Source: Hydrogenophaga taeniospiralis CCUG 15921 (GTDB lineage: Bacteria > Pseudomonadota > Gammaproteobacteria > Burkholderiales > Burkholderiaceae_C). Taken from it: 64,000 nt of DNA. The position numbers and the translations under genes were made by a program. Below are positions 8,716 to 19,105 of the stretch, piece after piece; the stretch's first letter is position 1; each line of letters opens with the position of its first letter. The notes under the pieces are model-generated. The model worked only from the letters and a program-made list of their open reading frames with translations, did no database searches and was not told where the DNA came from. Location: contig NZ_BCWR01000003.1 of NCBI RefSeq assembly GCF_001592305.1, forward strand, positions 34,849 to 98,848. The letters are read 5' to 3'.

Positions 8716-11700
8716 TCAGGCTTCGGCGGCGATCTGCGTGTAGTGCGCGATCAGCGCCAGCAACTCGTCTTCGGAGTATGGCTTGCCCAGGTAGTGATCC
8801 ACACCCAGTTCGCGCGCGTGTTCGCGGTGTTTCTCCGCGATGCGCGAAGTGATCATGATCACCGGCAGATCGGACAGACGCGGATCGCTGCGGATGTTGC
8901 GCACGAGGTCGAAACCGTCCATGCGCGGCATCTCGATGTCGGACAACACCACCGTCGGGCGCTCCTGTTGCAGACGTTCCAGCGCCTGCAGACCATCGGC
9001 GGCCATCGAGACGCGGTAGCCTTCGCGCTGCAGCAGGCGCTGGGTGACGCGGCGCACGGTGATCGAGTCGTCCACCACCAGCACCAGCGGCACGGTGCTG
9101 AGCGCGGTGTCCACCGGCGTGGAGGTTTCACCCACCACCTGCGGGGTCTGGCGTTGCTGCTGGGCAATCCATTCACGAACCTGGGTGCCGTACACCGTGG
9201 CCAAGGCCACCGGGTTGTAGATCAGTGCCACCGCACCCGAAGCCAGCACCGACATGCCGGCCAGACCGGGCAGACGCGAGAGCTGCGGCCCGAGGTTCTT
9301 GACCACCACTTCCTGGTTGCCCAGCACCTGGTCCACATGCATGGCCACGCGCTGCGCCGCGCTTCGGAAGATCACCACCGGCAGTGTGCGGCCCTTGGCC
9401 TCCTGCGACTGCGCGGAGGACTGCAACAGGGCCCCGGACCAGTAGAACGGCACCTCTTCGCCCGCCACCGTCAGGCTGCCTTTGGCATAGGCCTCGGCCA
9501 GTTCGGCACCGGAGAGACGGCGCACCACCTGCACCAGATTGGAGGGCACGCCAAACGTGAGCGCGCCAGCACGCACCATCACCACCTGCGTCACCGCGGT
9601 GGTCAGCGGCAGCACCAGTTTGAAGCTGGTGCCCTGGCCGGCGCGGGTGCTGGTCTCGATGCGGCCACCGAGCGCCACCACGTCGTTGCGCACCACGTCC
9701 ATGCCGACGCCCCGGCCCGCCAGTGACGTGACTTCGCTCGCCGTGCTCAGACCGGGCGTGAAGACCAGATGGGCGGCTTCGTCGTCGTTGAGCTGCGTGC
9801 CTGCCGGCACCAAACCCTGGGTCAGTGCCTTTTCGCGCAGGCGGGCGAGGTCCAGCCCGGCGCCATCGTCGCGGAACACCACCGACACGTCGTTGAGTTC
9901 CTGGGCCAAGTGAATCTCGATGTGGCCTTCGGCCGCCTTGCCCGAAGCCAACCGGGCCTCGGTCGGTTCGATGCCGTGCACCACGCTGTTGCGCAGCAAA
10001 TGCTCAAACGCAGCGGTCATCCGGTCGAGCACGCCGCGGTCCATTTCGATGTTGCCGCCAACGATGTCCAACCGCACCTGCTTGCCGGTTTCCTTGGACG
10101 CCTGACGCACCACGCGGTACAGGCGCTCGGAAATGCCCTCGAATTCCACCATGCGGGTACGCAGCAGGTCGCGCTGCAACTCGCGGGTCTGGCGCGCCTG
10201 GGCCACCAGGCTGTCTTCGGTGGCTTCCACCGCGCGTTGCAGGTTGCGCTGCACGGTGGCCACGTCGTTGACCGACTCGGCCATCATGCGCGTGAGTTCC
10301 TGGACCCGGGTGAATCGGTCGAATTCGAGCGGGTCGAAAGACTGGTCGGCGTCACGGGCCTGGGCCAGGCGCGACTGCATCTGGGTTTCGGCCTGCAGTT
10401 CGATGTCGCGCAGCTGTCCCCGCAGACGGTCCAGGTTGCCCGTGAGGTCCTTGAGCGAACCGCGCAGCGTGACGAGTTCGGACTCCATACGCGAGCGGGT
10501 GATCATGACCTCGCCGGTCTGGTTGACCAAGCGGTCGAGCAGCTCCGGCCGCACACGCACGGCGGCCCCGGCACGCGCCTGCGGCAGCACAGGCACCTGC
10601 GGCAGGGTCATCCCAGCCAGTCCCGCTCCAACGTTCACGGCGGCAGCGTCGGCGGGCACCGGCACAGGAGCGGCCACGGCCTCAGGAGCCGCCTCGTCCA
10701 TCGCGTCCGGCGGCGCCTGCTCGGGCGCCCGCTGGATCACATCCTGCGGTTCGGCATCGGTGCGCCGCAACACGTCGAAACGCGCGCTGATCGCATCGAA
10801 CGCGGTCTGCAAGGGTTCGAGGTCGGCACTGCGCTCGACGTCGGACCCCAATCGCTCTGCAGCCGTCTCCATGCGGTGCGCCATCTCGCCCAGACGCAGC
10901 GCGCCGGCCAGACGGGCACTGCCCTTGAGCGTGTGCAGGTTGCGCAGCACTTCGGAGCGGGCGCTGCCGTTGTCGGGACGGGCCACCCACTGGCGCAAGG
11001 CACCGCCAAGGCGGGGCAGCAGTTCGAGCGCCTCGTCGGCAAAAATCGGGAACAGATCGACGTCGATCGTGTCCAGGGCATCGATGTCGTCGTCGATGTC
11101 CTGCACCGGACCCGCCGCCGGCTCGGCCAACTCATGCAGGCCACCGAATCCGGTGCTGGGTTCGCTGAACTCGGCCACCTCGACACCTGCGGGCGCCAGC
11201 ATCTGGGAGGGCGCTTCCACCACAGGGGCCTCAAAAGACACCTCGGGCCGTGCCAGCGCGTCAGGCGCCGATTCGTGCTCCTCGTCGGCGGTGCGCACCA
11301 TGTCGGGGTCGATCTGCGCCTCCGGCACTTCGGGTGGCAATCCCTCGGGCACGGGCTCGTGCACCACGCGGTAGAGCGCCGCCATCAATTCGGGTGTGGG
11401 TTCCTTGAGGAAACCGGCCGCGAACTGGTGCAACAGCCTGCGAATGTCTTCGGAGGCGTCCACAAACAGCTGAGCCTGTTCCGCAGTGGCGGCCCAGCCC
11501 GCCTGCTGGTGCAGACCGATCGACTCGATCGCATGCTCCAGCGCACGGGCAATGTCGGACAGCGACTGGAAGCCCACGGTGGCCGAGCTACCGGCCAGCG
11601 AGTGCGCCAGGGCCTCGGCCTGGGCTGGCACCGGCTGGTGGCGCTCGAGCGCCCACTCGGCCAGTTCGGTGCACAGACGGCGCGACCACTCGTCGGCCTC

Positions 11701-14700
11701 GTTGAGGTAGACGTTGTAGAGCTTGATGCCGATGCGCAGATCCCCAATGACCCGGGTCTGATCGTCTGCTGTTCCCTGGAAAGGTTCCTCGACAGCCTCG
11801 GCGGCCGGCGCGTCCTCGTCACCGCCCACCACCGAGGGCTGCAAGCCTTCGGGCTGGGCCTGCGTGTCGGCTTCCGTGTCGGGCACCGGGGTGGTTTCCA
11901 CCTGAACGACCGCCGGCTCAAGTTCATCCACCACCGGCTCGGTCGGTGCCAGCGGTGCATCGCGGGTGTCCAGATCGAAGTTGGCGTCGAGCGTGATGGA
12001 CTCGACCTCCTGCGGGGGACTGGTGTCCAGATCCAGCGATAGGCCTTCAAACAAGGCCGACACGTCGTCGGGAGCGGGCGACTGGTTGGGTTCGGGATCG
12101 GCTGGGGTTGGCGCCTCCTGCGCCTCAAGAAGTGCCTCGTCCGCGGCCACCGCAGGTGCGGCTTCGGCCTGCGCACGGGAGGATGCGGCCATCAGGCTGT
12201 CGAAGTCGATGTCTTCGAACATGGGCAGTTCGGGCAGATCGCCCGGTGCATCGGTACCCGGTCGATCGGCAAGGCGGTCCTCGGTCGGGACGGGCGCCAA
12301 ACCTTCAACGCCCGCCAGCACGCCCACATCCGAAGTTGGGTGCGACGCCTCGTCCGAAGTGACAACCTCGGGTGGGATTTCGGCTTGCGCTTCAGCTGGT
12401 TCGGGCCATTCGGCTCCGGCAGCGGAAGGAAGGCCCTCTTCCCGGGTCTCGACCGCGTTCGCATCGGCGCTGCTCATCCCGGCGGGTTCGGCTCCATTCT
12501 CCACCGGTGCCACTTGTGGCAACGCCAGTGCCAAGTATTGCGCCTGGTTGCGCCAGGCCTCGGCGCTGGCACGGAACGGTGCTGCGCTCCAGGACGCGTC
12601 GCGCCGGTCCGCGATGTCCTGCACCCAATGGGAGAAAGCAGCCATCGCCTCGCCCGACAGCTTGAGCATGTCGGCATGGGCTGCGCGCTGCTCGGCCAAC
12701 ACGGCGTTGAGCATTTGCTCCATGGCCCATGCTGCCTCGCCGAACTCGTTCAACCCCACCATGCGCGAGCTGCCCTTGAGCGTGTGGAACGCGCGCCGCA
12801 GCGTGGTGAGGTGCTCGAGATCGGCGGGGTCGACCTGCAGATGGCCCACCGCATCGAGTCCGTTGGACACGACCTCGCGGGCTTCTTCCAGGAAGATGTC
12901 GAGCAGATCGTCTTCGTCGTTGTCTTCGGCCACCAGCGCGTTGGGCGCCGGGGTCGCCACGGGGGCGGATGCCTGCGACAGGTCCACCAGCGCCTGGGCA
13001 CCGGCACTGGCACTGTCACTGACCACCGCCTGGGCCGCATCGCGCGCGGCGCGTGCCACCCCGGGCTGCTCGGCCAACGAGGCCTGCGTGGCCAGCGTGT
13101 CGAGTTGCTGGCTGAGATCGACCAGTGCCACCCCGTCCTGCACACCATCCACCACACGCTGCACCTCGGCATTGATGGCCTGGGCATCTTGATGGGCGGG
13201 TGGTTTGGCGGCCTCGGAACTGAGCGTGCGTCCCATGAGCGGCAACAGCTCGCCCTTGGCCTCATCAAACACAAACAGCTTTTTGGCCAGCGCAGGCTGG
13301 TAGTTGAGCATGTCCACCAGGAAGCTCAACGCGCTGAGGTTGTTGCCCAACTGCTGGAAGGTTCCAGCTTCGCGCGCCATGCCCTCGTCCACCTCGGTGT
13401 CCAGGATCTGGTCCACCGTGGCCCGCATCCGCGCCACGGTCTGCACCGCCTGCTCCAAACCGAGCACCGAAAGTACACCGCGCATCTGCGCAAGCTGTGA
13501 CACCGCCACATGCAACCCGCCCTTTTCGTTGGGGGTGCGGAAGAACTGGTCCAGCGATTTTTCGGCCTCGCCCAGCGAAACCTTGAGCTCGCCCACCACA
13601 CTGCCCATGGTCTGGCGATCGCTCACGCGGCGGTAGAGCTGCTCCATCCAGGCGTCCAGCGGCTGCGCGGGGGCACCTGCCAACACACTCTCCAGACGCG
13701 CGGCCAGCGCCTGGGTGCGCTCGGTCATCTCGCTGTCGTTGGGATCAAAGTCCTCAAAAGCGGCTTCCAGGTATAGGGTGGTGGTCGCCACCTCCATGGC
13801 CAGTTCGGGTTTGACGCCGCCGGCATCGCGCGCCGCCTGATCGGCTGTCTTGAACAAGGCCTGGGCCAGCACGGTGCTGGCCGGATGCAGCTTGAGCAGG
13901 GAATCGCCTACCAGACCAAACTGGTCGGCCACCTGACGGGCCCGGCTGGCATCCCCCCCCGAAAAGAGCGACCAGGCTTCTTTCGCCGCGTGGATGCGTT
14001 TGCGCGCCTGGGCCAACAGTGCCGGGTCAAAGCGCCCCAGCGTCGCCAAGTGGTAGTCCACGGGCTTGGTCGCCCCCAGATCAAAGGCTTCACGCACCGC
14101 CACGAGGTGGGGCGCCTTGTCCGGCGTGGCGCCGTTGGCCTGGGCACAGAAAAACAGCAGGTCGTGCAACAGAGTCTCGGACACCTGGTTCTGACCCCGG
14201 GCGAGCGTGGCGAACTGCAGCAGGATACGCGAAGCCGCCCGCTTGACATACACGTCCACCGGCAACAAGCGCTGGGCCAGGGCTTCAAAATAGGCCGAGG
14301 CCACGCTCCAGAAGGTTCGCACCCGGGCATCGGTGGCACCGGCGGACAGTCCGCCGCTGAGCCGTGCCAGCTGCTGTGCAGCGGCGGGACTCTGTGTCTT
14401 GACCACCAGCAGCACCAGTCGGTCGAACAGCAGACGCTGGGGGGCATCGCACAGCGACGCCGACGCGCCCTTCGGCGCCTCGACCACCACGCCACGCTGA
14501 TCAAAAGGCCACAGATCGGCAGGGTGCACACGCTCGGCCGCGGCCAGCTCCTGCACTTCCCGGTACTGCGCAAACAAGGCCACGGGCTGGATGGGCTTGT
14601 TGTTGAGCACCGCCTCCAGGTACTCGACCAGGGCAAAACTGGCCCGCTCGACCTTTCCTGCCGCCTCATCGTTGCACACCTGGGGACGCTGCACGAAACG

Positions 14701-14994
14701 CTGCACCGCAGCTTCCATCCCACGCAACACCTGGGCCGGCGCGAGCAGGCCCACCATCTCCAGGGCGCCAACCGCCTGATGCAGCTGCTGGCGAGCGATG
14801 CGCAGCGAACTCGGGTCCACCGCCTCCAGGTCGTCACTGCGGGATCGTTCCGTCTCGCGCACGAAGCGCTTGATGGCCTTGTTGGCCGCGTCGAGCGACT
14901 TGCGCAGCTCGTCGAACACCCAGGCCAGCGGACCGAGGTCGGCGAGCGGAGCGTCCGTCTGCAAACTGTCGGCGTTGGAGTCGAGCATGATCAT
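8716..14994 (-). CDS. chpA: Hybrid chemotaxis kinase ChpA/PilL of the Pil-Chp system
   Basis: This 2092-residue CheA-like kinase controls type IV pilus twitching and cAMP signalling. Phosphotransfer motifs are visible at about residues 738 (FHTLKGSSRMVG), 1135 (AHSLAGSSATVG, less canonical) and 1355 (LHTLKGSARLAG), joined by long acidic Pro/Ala/Glu linkers. The kinase core follows: N box LLRNSVVHGIEP near 1670, then DDGAGLD and the G box GLSTASEVTSLAGRGVGMD. A CheW-like domain comes next, then a C-terminal receiver (VLVVDDSITVRR; phospho-acceptor Asp in LSDIEMPRMDG near 2016). It is the last gene of pilG-H-I-J-chpA. No pilK or chpB gene follows. Confidence 0.96.
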   Translation of the reverse strand: MIMLDSNADSLQTDAPLADLGPLAWVFDELRKSLDAANKAIKRFVRETERSRSDDLEAVDPSSLRIARQQLHQAVGALEMVGLLAPAQVLRGMEAAVQRFVQRPQVCNDEAAGKVERASFALVEYLEAVLNNKPIQPVALFAQYREVQELAAAERVHPADLWPFDQRGVVVEAPKGASASLCDAPQRLLFDRLVLLVVKTQSPAAAQQLARLSGGLSAGATDARVRTFWSVASAYFEALAQRLLPVDVYVKRAASRILLQFATLARGQNQVSETLLHDLLFFCAQANGATPDKAPHLVAVREAFDLGATKPVDYHLATLGRFDPALLAQARKRIHAAKEAWSLFSGGDASRARQVADQFGLVGDSLLKLHPASTVLAQALFKTADQAARDAGGVKPELAMEVATTTLYLEAAFEDFDPNDSEMTERTQALAARLESVLAGAPAQPLDAWMEQLYRRVSDRQTMGSVVGELKVSLGEAEKSLDQFFRTPNEKGGLHVAVSQLAQMRGVLSVLGLEQAVQTVARMRATVDQILDTEVDEGMAREAGTFQQLGNNLSALSFLVDMLNYQPALAKKLFVFDEAKGELLPLMGRTLSSEAAKPPAHQDAQAINAEVQRVVDGVQDGVALVDLSQQLDTLATQASLAEQPGVARAARDAAQAVVSDSASAGAQALVDLSQASAPVATPAPNALVAEDNDEDDLLDIFLEEAREVVSNGLDAVGHLQVDPADLEHLTTLRRAFHTLKGSSRMVGLNEFGEAAWAMEQMLNAVLAEQRAAHADMLKLSGEAMAAFSHWVQDIADRRDASWSAAPFRASAEAWRNQAQYLALALPQVAPVENGAEPAGMSSADANAVETREEGLPSAAGAEWPEPAEAQAEIPPEVVTSDEASHPTSDVGVLAGVEGLAPVPTEDRLADRPGTDAPGDLPELPMFEDIDFDSLMAASSRAQAEAAPAVAADEALLEAQEAPTPADPEPNQSPAPDDVSALFEGLSLDLDTSPPQEVESITLDANFDLDTRDAPLAPTEPVVDELEPAVVQVETTPVPDTEADTQAQPEGLQPSVVGGDEDAPAAEAVEEPFQGTADDQTRVIGDLRIGIKLYNVYLNEADEWSRRLCTELAEWALERHQPVPAQAEALAHSLAGSSATVGFQSLSDIARALEHAIESIGLHQQAGWAATAEQAQLFVDASEDIRRLLHQFAAGFLKEPTPELMAALYRVVHEPVPEGLPPEVPEAQIDPDMVRTADEEHESAPDALARPEVSFEAPVVEAPSQMLAPAGVEVAEFSEPSTGFGGLHELAEPAAGPVQDIDDDIDALDTIDVDLFPIFADEALELLPRLGGALRQWVARPDNGSARSEVLRNLHTLKGSARLAGALRLGEMAHRMETAAERLGSDVERSADLEPLQTAFDAISARFDVLRRTDAEPQDVIQRAPEQAPPDAMDEAAPEAVAAPVPVPADAAAVNVGAGLAGMTLPQVPVLPQARAGAAVRVRPELLDRLVNQTGEVMITRSRMESELVTLRGSLKDLTGNLDRLRGQLRDIELQAETQMQSRLAQARDADQSFDPLEFDRFTRVQELTRMMAESVNDVATVQRNLQRAVEATEDSLVAQARQTRELQRDLLRTRMVEFEGISERLYRVVRQASKETGKQVRLDIVGGNIEMDRGVLDRMTAAFEHLLRNSVVHGIEPTEARLASGKAAEGHIEIHLAQELNDVSVVFRDDGAGLDLARLREKALTQGLVPAGTQLNDDEAAHLVFTPGLSTASEVTSLAGRGVGMDVVRNDVVALGGRIETSTRAGQGTSFKLVLPLTTAVTQVVMVRAGALTFGVPSNLVQVVRRLSGAELAEAYAKGSLTVAGEEVPFYWSGALLQSSAQSQEAKGRTLPVVIFRSAAQRVAMHVDQVLGNQEVVVKNLGPQLSRLPGLAGMSVLASGAVALIYNPVALATVYGTQVREWIAQQQRQTPQVVGETSTPVDTALSTVPLVLVVDDSITVRRVTQRLLQREGYRVSMAADGLQALERLQQERPTVVLSDIEMPRMDGFDLVRNIRSDPRLSDLPVIMITSRIAEKHREHARELGVDHYLGKPYSEDELLALIAHYTQIAAEA

Positions 14995-15025
14995 CAGTCA
15001 GGTTGGTGCACAGGCGCGGGCGGGC

Positions 15026-17311
15026 TCAGGCGATCTTGAACCGTGACACCGACTGACGCAGTTCTTCGGCCATGGCGGAGAGTTCGCGCACCTGCTGGGC
15101 CGTCGAACGCGTACCTTCACCGGTCTGTTCGGTCACCGCAAAAATGTGCTGGATGTTGCCGGCCACCTCGTTGGCCGATTCAGCTTCACGCGACGTGGCG
15201 CTGGAGATCTGCTCAATCAGTTCGGCCAGTCGCCGCGACACGCGGTCGATTTCGGACAGTGCGGTACCGGCGTTGTCGGACAGCTTGGCCCCTTCGACCA
15301 CACCCTGGGTGGAGCGCTCCATGGCGGCCACCGCGTCCTGGGTGTCGGTCTGAATGGCCTTCACCAGCGCCGCGATCTGGCGCGTGGCGTCGGCCGACCG
15401 TTCGGCCAGTCGCTGCACTTCTTCCGCAACCACCGAGAAGCCGCGACCGGCTTCACCGGCGGAGGCCGCCTGGATGGCGGCGTTCAGGGCCAGCACGTTG
15501 GTCTGTTCGGTAATGTCCGAGATCAGCTCGGTGATTTCACCGATCTCCTGCGAAGACTCACCCAGCCGCTTGATGCGCTTGGAGGTCTCCTGGATCTGGT
15601 CGCGGATGGCGTTCATACCGCCGATGGCATCCTGCACAGCTTGCAGACCCGATTCGGCGGCTTGCAGAGAAGTCCGCGCCACCGAGGCCGACTCCTGCGC
15701 CTGCCCGGACACCTGGTTGATGCGCTGCGCCATGTCCAGCACGGACTGGCCGGTTTCGCGAATCTCGCGCAGCTGTTCCGTGGACGCCGCCAGCAGCTCG
15801 GTCGAGGTGCTTTCCACCGCGGAGGTGGTTTGCGCCACCCGCGTGGCCGTGGCCTGCACGTTGCCCACCAGCGAACGCAGCTCTTCCACCGTGTAGTTCA
15901 CCGAGTCGGCGATGGCACCGGTGATGTCCTCGGTCACCGTGGCTTCCTGTGTCAGATCGCCTTCGGCCACCGTCTGCAGTTCGTTCATCAAGCGCAGAAT
16001 GGCCGCCTGGTTGGCGTCGTTCACGCGCTTGGCATCCTGCTCCAGCGACTCGGCGGCCTGACGCTGGCGTTCCGCCACCCGTTGGCGTTGCCGGCTGTCC
16101 TGCAGCTGCACATAGGCCAGTCCGCCCGCGCAACCCAGGGCGAAGACCGCGGACAGCAGCAAAACGGCGATTTCTGCACCGCCCAATCCAGAGCGGGAAG
16201 ACAGACTCGCCTGGAGCTTCTCCAACGCCAAGCGCAGAGGCTCGCTGTCGGCAATGATGCCAGCCTGCGCCTCCCGGGCAGACACCAGGCCCTGCAGGTT
16301 GCCCAGAATCGCGCCGGCTTCGGTGCGGGTCTGTTCGTACATGGCCAGCAGGGCCTCCAGCCGTTCACGCACCTGTTCGTCTTTGGCGGCGGCAAGGCGC
16401 AATTCTTCGCTGCCCTTGAGCAGGCCGTCGGCGATTTCCTTGAAGGTGTTCAAGTCCTTGCCCAACAGGAACACCGCCTCGGGGCTCACGCCCTCCATGG
16501 TCAGGAATTCGTTGGCCGACTTGCCGATGCGCTGGGTCAACATCACCAACTGGCCGGACGCCGAAATTTCGGCCGCCGGAGCGTTTTGCTGCAGCTTGAG
16601 GGACGAGATGGTTTCGGCGATTTCCAACAGATCGGAAGACTGCCGGTTGATCGTTCGCAGGGCGTCGCCCACCTGGGTCAGGATCTTCTGCTGCGCGAGA
16701 ATGGCGGCCGCGTTGTCGTGTGCGCGCTGCACCACAGGCGTGATTTCAGTCAGCTGAGGCTGGAGTTCGGCGGCCAGAGCGACAAGATCCCCCCCGTGAG
16801 CGTGTTCCTCACCGGCACCGTGCTCTGCACCGGCCCCCACGCGGAGCGCAGCGATGTTGTCGAACAGCACTTCCGCACTCTGATCCACTTCCGGGAAAGC
16901 CGAAGCACTACCGATCAAAGCCTGGGACGCACTCTTGGCCAATCGCTGCGACTGCATCAGCGCGTCACCGGTCGCAGCCACCTGCACACTCAGGTTCTGG
17001 GTCTGATTCAAGACAAAGAACGTCACCGCGCCCAGCACCACAAGACCAAATGCCAGCAAGGTGGCCAGGGTCCTCTGGTGCTGTTCGGCCGGGCGACGGC
17101 CCAGCAAAGGCAAGGACACCATGCCCGCTTCAGAAGGGCTGTCGTCGTCCGGCAACCGGCTTTCTGCAAGATCACCGGCAGCCGAATCCGGCGCAAGCCG
17201 TGCAGCGGCCAGATCGGCGATGTCCTGGTCGATGGAATCGCCCAGGTCAGGTTCGGGTTCATCACCAGCTTTTTTCTTGAACAGCCCCTGGAATCGATCA
17301 AGCATGGCCAT
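15026..17311 (-). CDS. pilJ: Type IV pilus chemoreceptor PilJ
   Basis: This is a methyl-accepting chemoreceptor of 761 residues for the Pil-Chp system. It has a long acidic cytoplasmic N-terminus, a first membrane segment ([20 protein letters not shown], about residue 80), a periplasmic PilJ sensor region, and a second membrane segment near residue 380. HAMP-like and signalling domains follow ([28 protein letters not shown] is recognisable). There is a His/Glu-rich loop ([12 protein letters not shown]) near residue 165. I chose the ATG at 17311 because GGAAGG lies seven bases upstream; an in-frame ATG at 17326 lacks a clear site. It lies between pilI and chpA. Confidence 0.95.
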   Translation of the reverse strand: MAMLDRFQGLFKKKAGDEPEPDLGDSIDQDIADLAAARLAPDSAAGDLAESRLPDDDSPSEAGMVSLPLLGRRPAEQHQRTLATLLAFGLVVLGAVTFFVLNQTQNLSVQVAATGDALMQSQRLAKSASQALIGSASAFPEVDQSAEVLFDNIAALRVGAGAEHGAGEEHAHGGDLVALAAELQPQLTEITPVVQRAHDNAAAILAQQKILTQVGDALRTINRQSSDLLEIAETISSLKLQQNAPAAEISASGQLVMLTQRIGKSANEFLTMEGVSPEAVFLLGKDLNTFKEIADGLLKGSEELRLAAAKDEQVRERLEALLAMYEQTRTEAGAILGNLQGLVSAREAQAGIIADSEPLRLALEKLQASLSSRSGLGGAEIAVLLLSAVFALGCAGGLAYVQLQDSRQRQRVAERQRQAAESLEQDAKRVNDANQAAILRLMNELQTVAEGDLTQEATVTEDITGAIADSVNYTVEELRSLVGNVQATATRVAQTTSAVESTSTELLAASTEQLREIRETGQSVLDMAQRINQVSGQAQESASVARTSLQAAESGLQAVQDAIGGMNAIRDQIQETSKRIKRLGESSQEIGEITELISDITEQTNVLALNAAIQAASAGEAGRGFSVVAEEVQRLAERSADATRQIAALVKAIQTDTQDAVAAMERSTQGVVEGAKLSDNAGTALSEIDRVSRRLAELIEQISSATSREAESANEVAGNIQHIFAVTEQTGEGTRSTAQQVRELSAMAEELRQSVSRFKIA

Positions 17312-17374
17312 GAGAAAACCTTCCAACAGAAAACAACATACGAAAAACCGGTATGGGCCGACAGCGTTCGACCA

Positions 17375-17911
17375 TCAGGCAGCGATGGCCAGAAACTCGG
17401 GCTCACCCGACAACGCCTGAAGATCAAGCTCCTGCCACAGCTGGCCCTGGTGATCGATCAGACAACGGGTGAAATAAGCGGGAGCGCCCTCGGGATTGGG
17501 TCCCAGCGCACTGAACATGGCCGGGTTGCGCAGCCCCAGCAGGCGATCAATCCAGAGCACGGCATTGACACCCAATGCGGAATGCAGACTGACCAGCCGC
17601 GATTCGGAGGACACACGGTCGCCGCTGGAGGCGGGCACGACCGAGCGGTTCAGCAGACGAGCCAAGTCGACCACCCCATGCAAACCACCGCGCAGACTGG
17701 CCACGCCGGCGTACCAGGGCTTTGTGTAGGGCACAGTTTGAATGGCTGACCAGGGGAAAATCTCGCCCGCTTGCACCAGCGGCATCAGGTAGCGCTGCCC
17801 ACCCGCCTCCACCGCCAGCCAGGAGGCTGTCGCGGCTTCGGTTTTTGCGGCGGTCAGACGTTGCGCCAGTCGTTCCTGCAGATCCTTGAGTGACTGTCGG
17901 TTGGTGGCCAT
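17375..17911 (-). CDS. pilI: CheW-like adaptor PilI
   Basis: This 178-residue CheW-domain protein is predicted to couple the PilJ receptor to the ChpA kinase. CheW features are visible: an N-terminal beta strand WLAVEAGGQRYLMPLVQAGEI, then PWYAGVASLRGGLHGVVDLARLL (the conserved NLRG-type turn, here SLRGG), and LWIDRLLGLRN. It is 44 bases from pilH upstream and 63 bases from pilJ downstream, in the normal pilGHIJ order. Confidence 0.94.
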   Translation of the reverse strand: MATNRQSLKDLQERLAQRLTAAKTEAATASWLAVEAGGQRYLMPLVQAGEIFPWSAIQTVPYTKPWYAGVASLRGGLHGVVDLARLLNRSVVPASSGDRVSSESRLVSLHSALGVNAVLWIDRLLGLRNPAMFSALGPNPEGAPAYFTRCLIDHQGQLWQELDLQALSGEPEFLAIAA

Positions 17912-17955
17912 GCTGGATGAAGTTCGGGTCGCGTGCGGTGGGTCGAGCCTGGCGC

Positions 17956-18324
17956 TTAACCCAGCGCCCGAATCTTGGAAATCAGCTCTTCGGTGTTCAC
18001 CGGCTTGGTGACGTAGTCACGGGCGCCCTGACGCATGCCCCAGACACGATCGGTCTCCTGATTCTTGCTGGTGCACATGATGATGGGAATGTGGGAATAC
18101 TGCGGATCCCGCGCGATGGCGCGGGTCAACTGAAAACCATTCTGACCGGGCATCACCACGTCCATCAGAATCAGTTCCGGCTTTTCCTCGCTGAGCCGAC
18201 GAAAGGCCTCTTCGGCATTCTCGGCGGTGCGCACGCTGTAGCCGTTTTTGATCAAAAGATCCGACAAAACCATTAGTTCGGTCTTGGAATCGTCAACGAC
18301 AAGCACTTTTTGTATGGGCATCAT
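17956..18324 (-). CDS. pilH: Response regulator PilH
   Basis: This is a stand-alone receiver domain of 122 residues. The acidic pocket (VLVVDDSKTE), the phospho-acceptor Asp in LILMDVVMPGQNGF near residue 54, the Thr/Ser (IIMCTSK) and the Lys (YVTKPVN) are all present. In the Pil-Chp pathway PilH acts on retraction and probably as a phosphate sink. Its ATG overlaps the pilG stop (ATGA). Start choice between two adjacent ATG codons (18324 or 18321) is open. Confidence 0.95.
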   Translation of the reverse strand: MMPIQKVLVVDDSKTELMVLSDLLIKNGYSVRTAENAEEAFRRLSEEKPELILMDVVMPGQNGFQLTRAIARDPQYSHIPIIMCTSKNQETDRVWGMRQGARDYVTKPVNTEELISKIRALG

Positions 18325-18716
18325 GCAGCTCCGGTGAGGTGGGCGCCAAACTGCTGCACCGCGTGCAGCAACTGGTCTTTGGTAAAGGGTTTGGTGAGGT
18401 AATCCTGGGAACCGACCATGCGTCCGCGAGCCTTGTCGAACACGCCATCCTTGGAAGACAGCATCACCACAGGAATGCTTGCGAAGCGGGCGTTGCGCTT
18501 GATGATGGCACAGGTCTGGTAGCCGTCCAGCCGCGGCATGAGGATGTCGCAGAACACCAGATCGGGCTGGTAATCGTTGATTTTGGCCAGTGCGTCAAAG
18601 CCGTCATCAGCCAGCAGGACTTCATGTCCGCCCTGCTTGAGGAAGATCTCCGCACTGCGGCGAATGGTATTGCTGTCATCCACCACCAGGACTTTCAGCG
18701 CGGGTGTCGTGCTCAC
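18321..18716 (-). CDS. pilG: Response regulator PilG
   Basis: This is a single receiver domain of 131 residues, the CheY-like output of the Pil-Chp system that promotes pilus extension and cAMP synthesis in Pseudomonas. The pocket VLVVDDSNTIRRSAE, the Asp in LVFCDILMPRLDGYQ near residue 59, VVMLSSKDG and YLTKPFTK are intact. It overlaps pilH by four bases and is the first pil gene of the operon, 72 bases after the rubredoxin gene. Confidence 0.95.
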   Translation of the reverse strand: MSTTPALKVLVVDDSNTIRRSAEIFLKQGGHEVLLADDGFDALAKINDYQPDLVFCDILMPRLDGYQTCAIIKRNARFASIPVVMLSSKDGVFDKARGRMVGSQDYLTKPFTKDQLLHAVQQFGAHLTGAA

Positions 18717-18788
18717 GGTTGTGTCGCTCCAGTTAGGGTGTCAGGGCTTGGGCACATATGCAACTGCTGTGCCACGGCATGGTCGACC

Positions 18789-18962
18789 TCAGATCTGCAC
18801 CATTTCAAAATCTTCCTTGCGCGCGCCACACTCCGGACAGGTCCAATTCATCGGCACCTGTGACCAGGGCGTTCCCGGTGCGACACCATGCTCGGGAGCG
18901 CCAGCAGCTTCGTCGTAGATCCAGCCGCAAATCAGGCACATCCAAGTCTTGGTTTCGCTCAT
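18789..18962 (-). CDS. Rubredoxin
   Basis: This 57-residue electron carrier has a single Fe(SCys)4 centre. Both ligand loops are clear: CLICGWIYDEAAG near residue 9 and CPECGARKEDF near residue 42. I chose the internal ATG at 18962 (MSETKTW) rather than an in-frame ATG at 18992, because rubredoxins are about 55 residues and the extension has no family similarity. It lies directly upstream of pilG on the same strand and divergent from thiD. An electron-transfer partner is not evident from the neighbours. Confidence 0.95.
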   Translation of the reverse strand: MSETKTWMCLICGWIYDEAAGAPEHGVAPGTPWSQVPMNWTCPECGARKEDFEMVQI

Positions 18963-19105
18963 GGTTATAGGGGGCATTGTCATAGAATGCAATCATTGTA
19001 TCGAGCCCCATGAGGCCTCCTCAGGCCATATGCCGCTGGTTTTCCCCATGTGCGCGGACCGCCGATTCTGCATCTGCACCCCGGCCCTGACCCCACACCA
19101 CCCTC

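Noticed and set aside
9769..12042. Very long plus-strand frame opposite chpA
   Set aside because: It is a His/Arg/Gly-rich shadow of the kinase gene with no family features.
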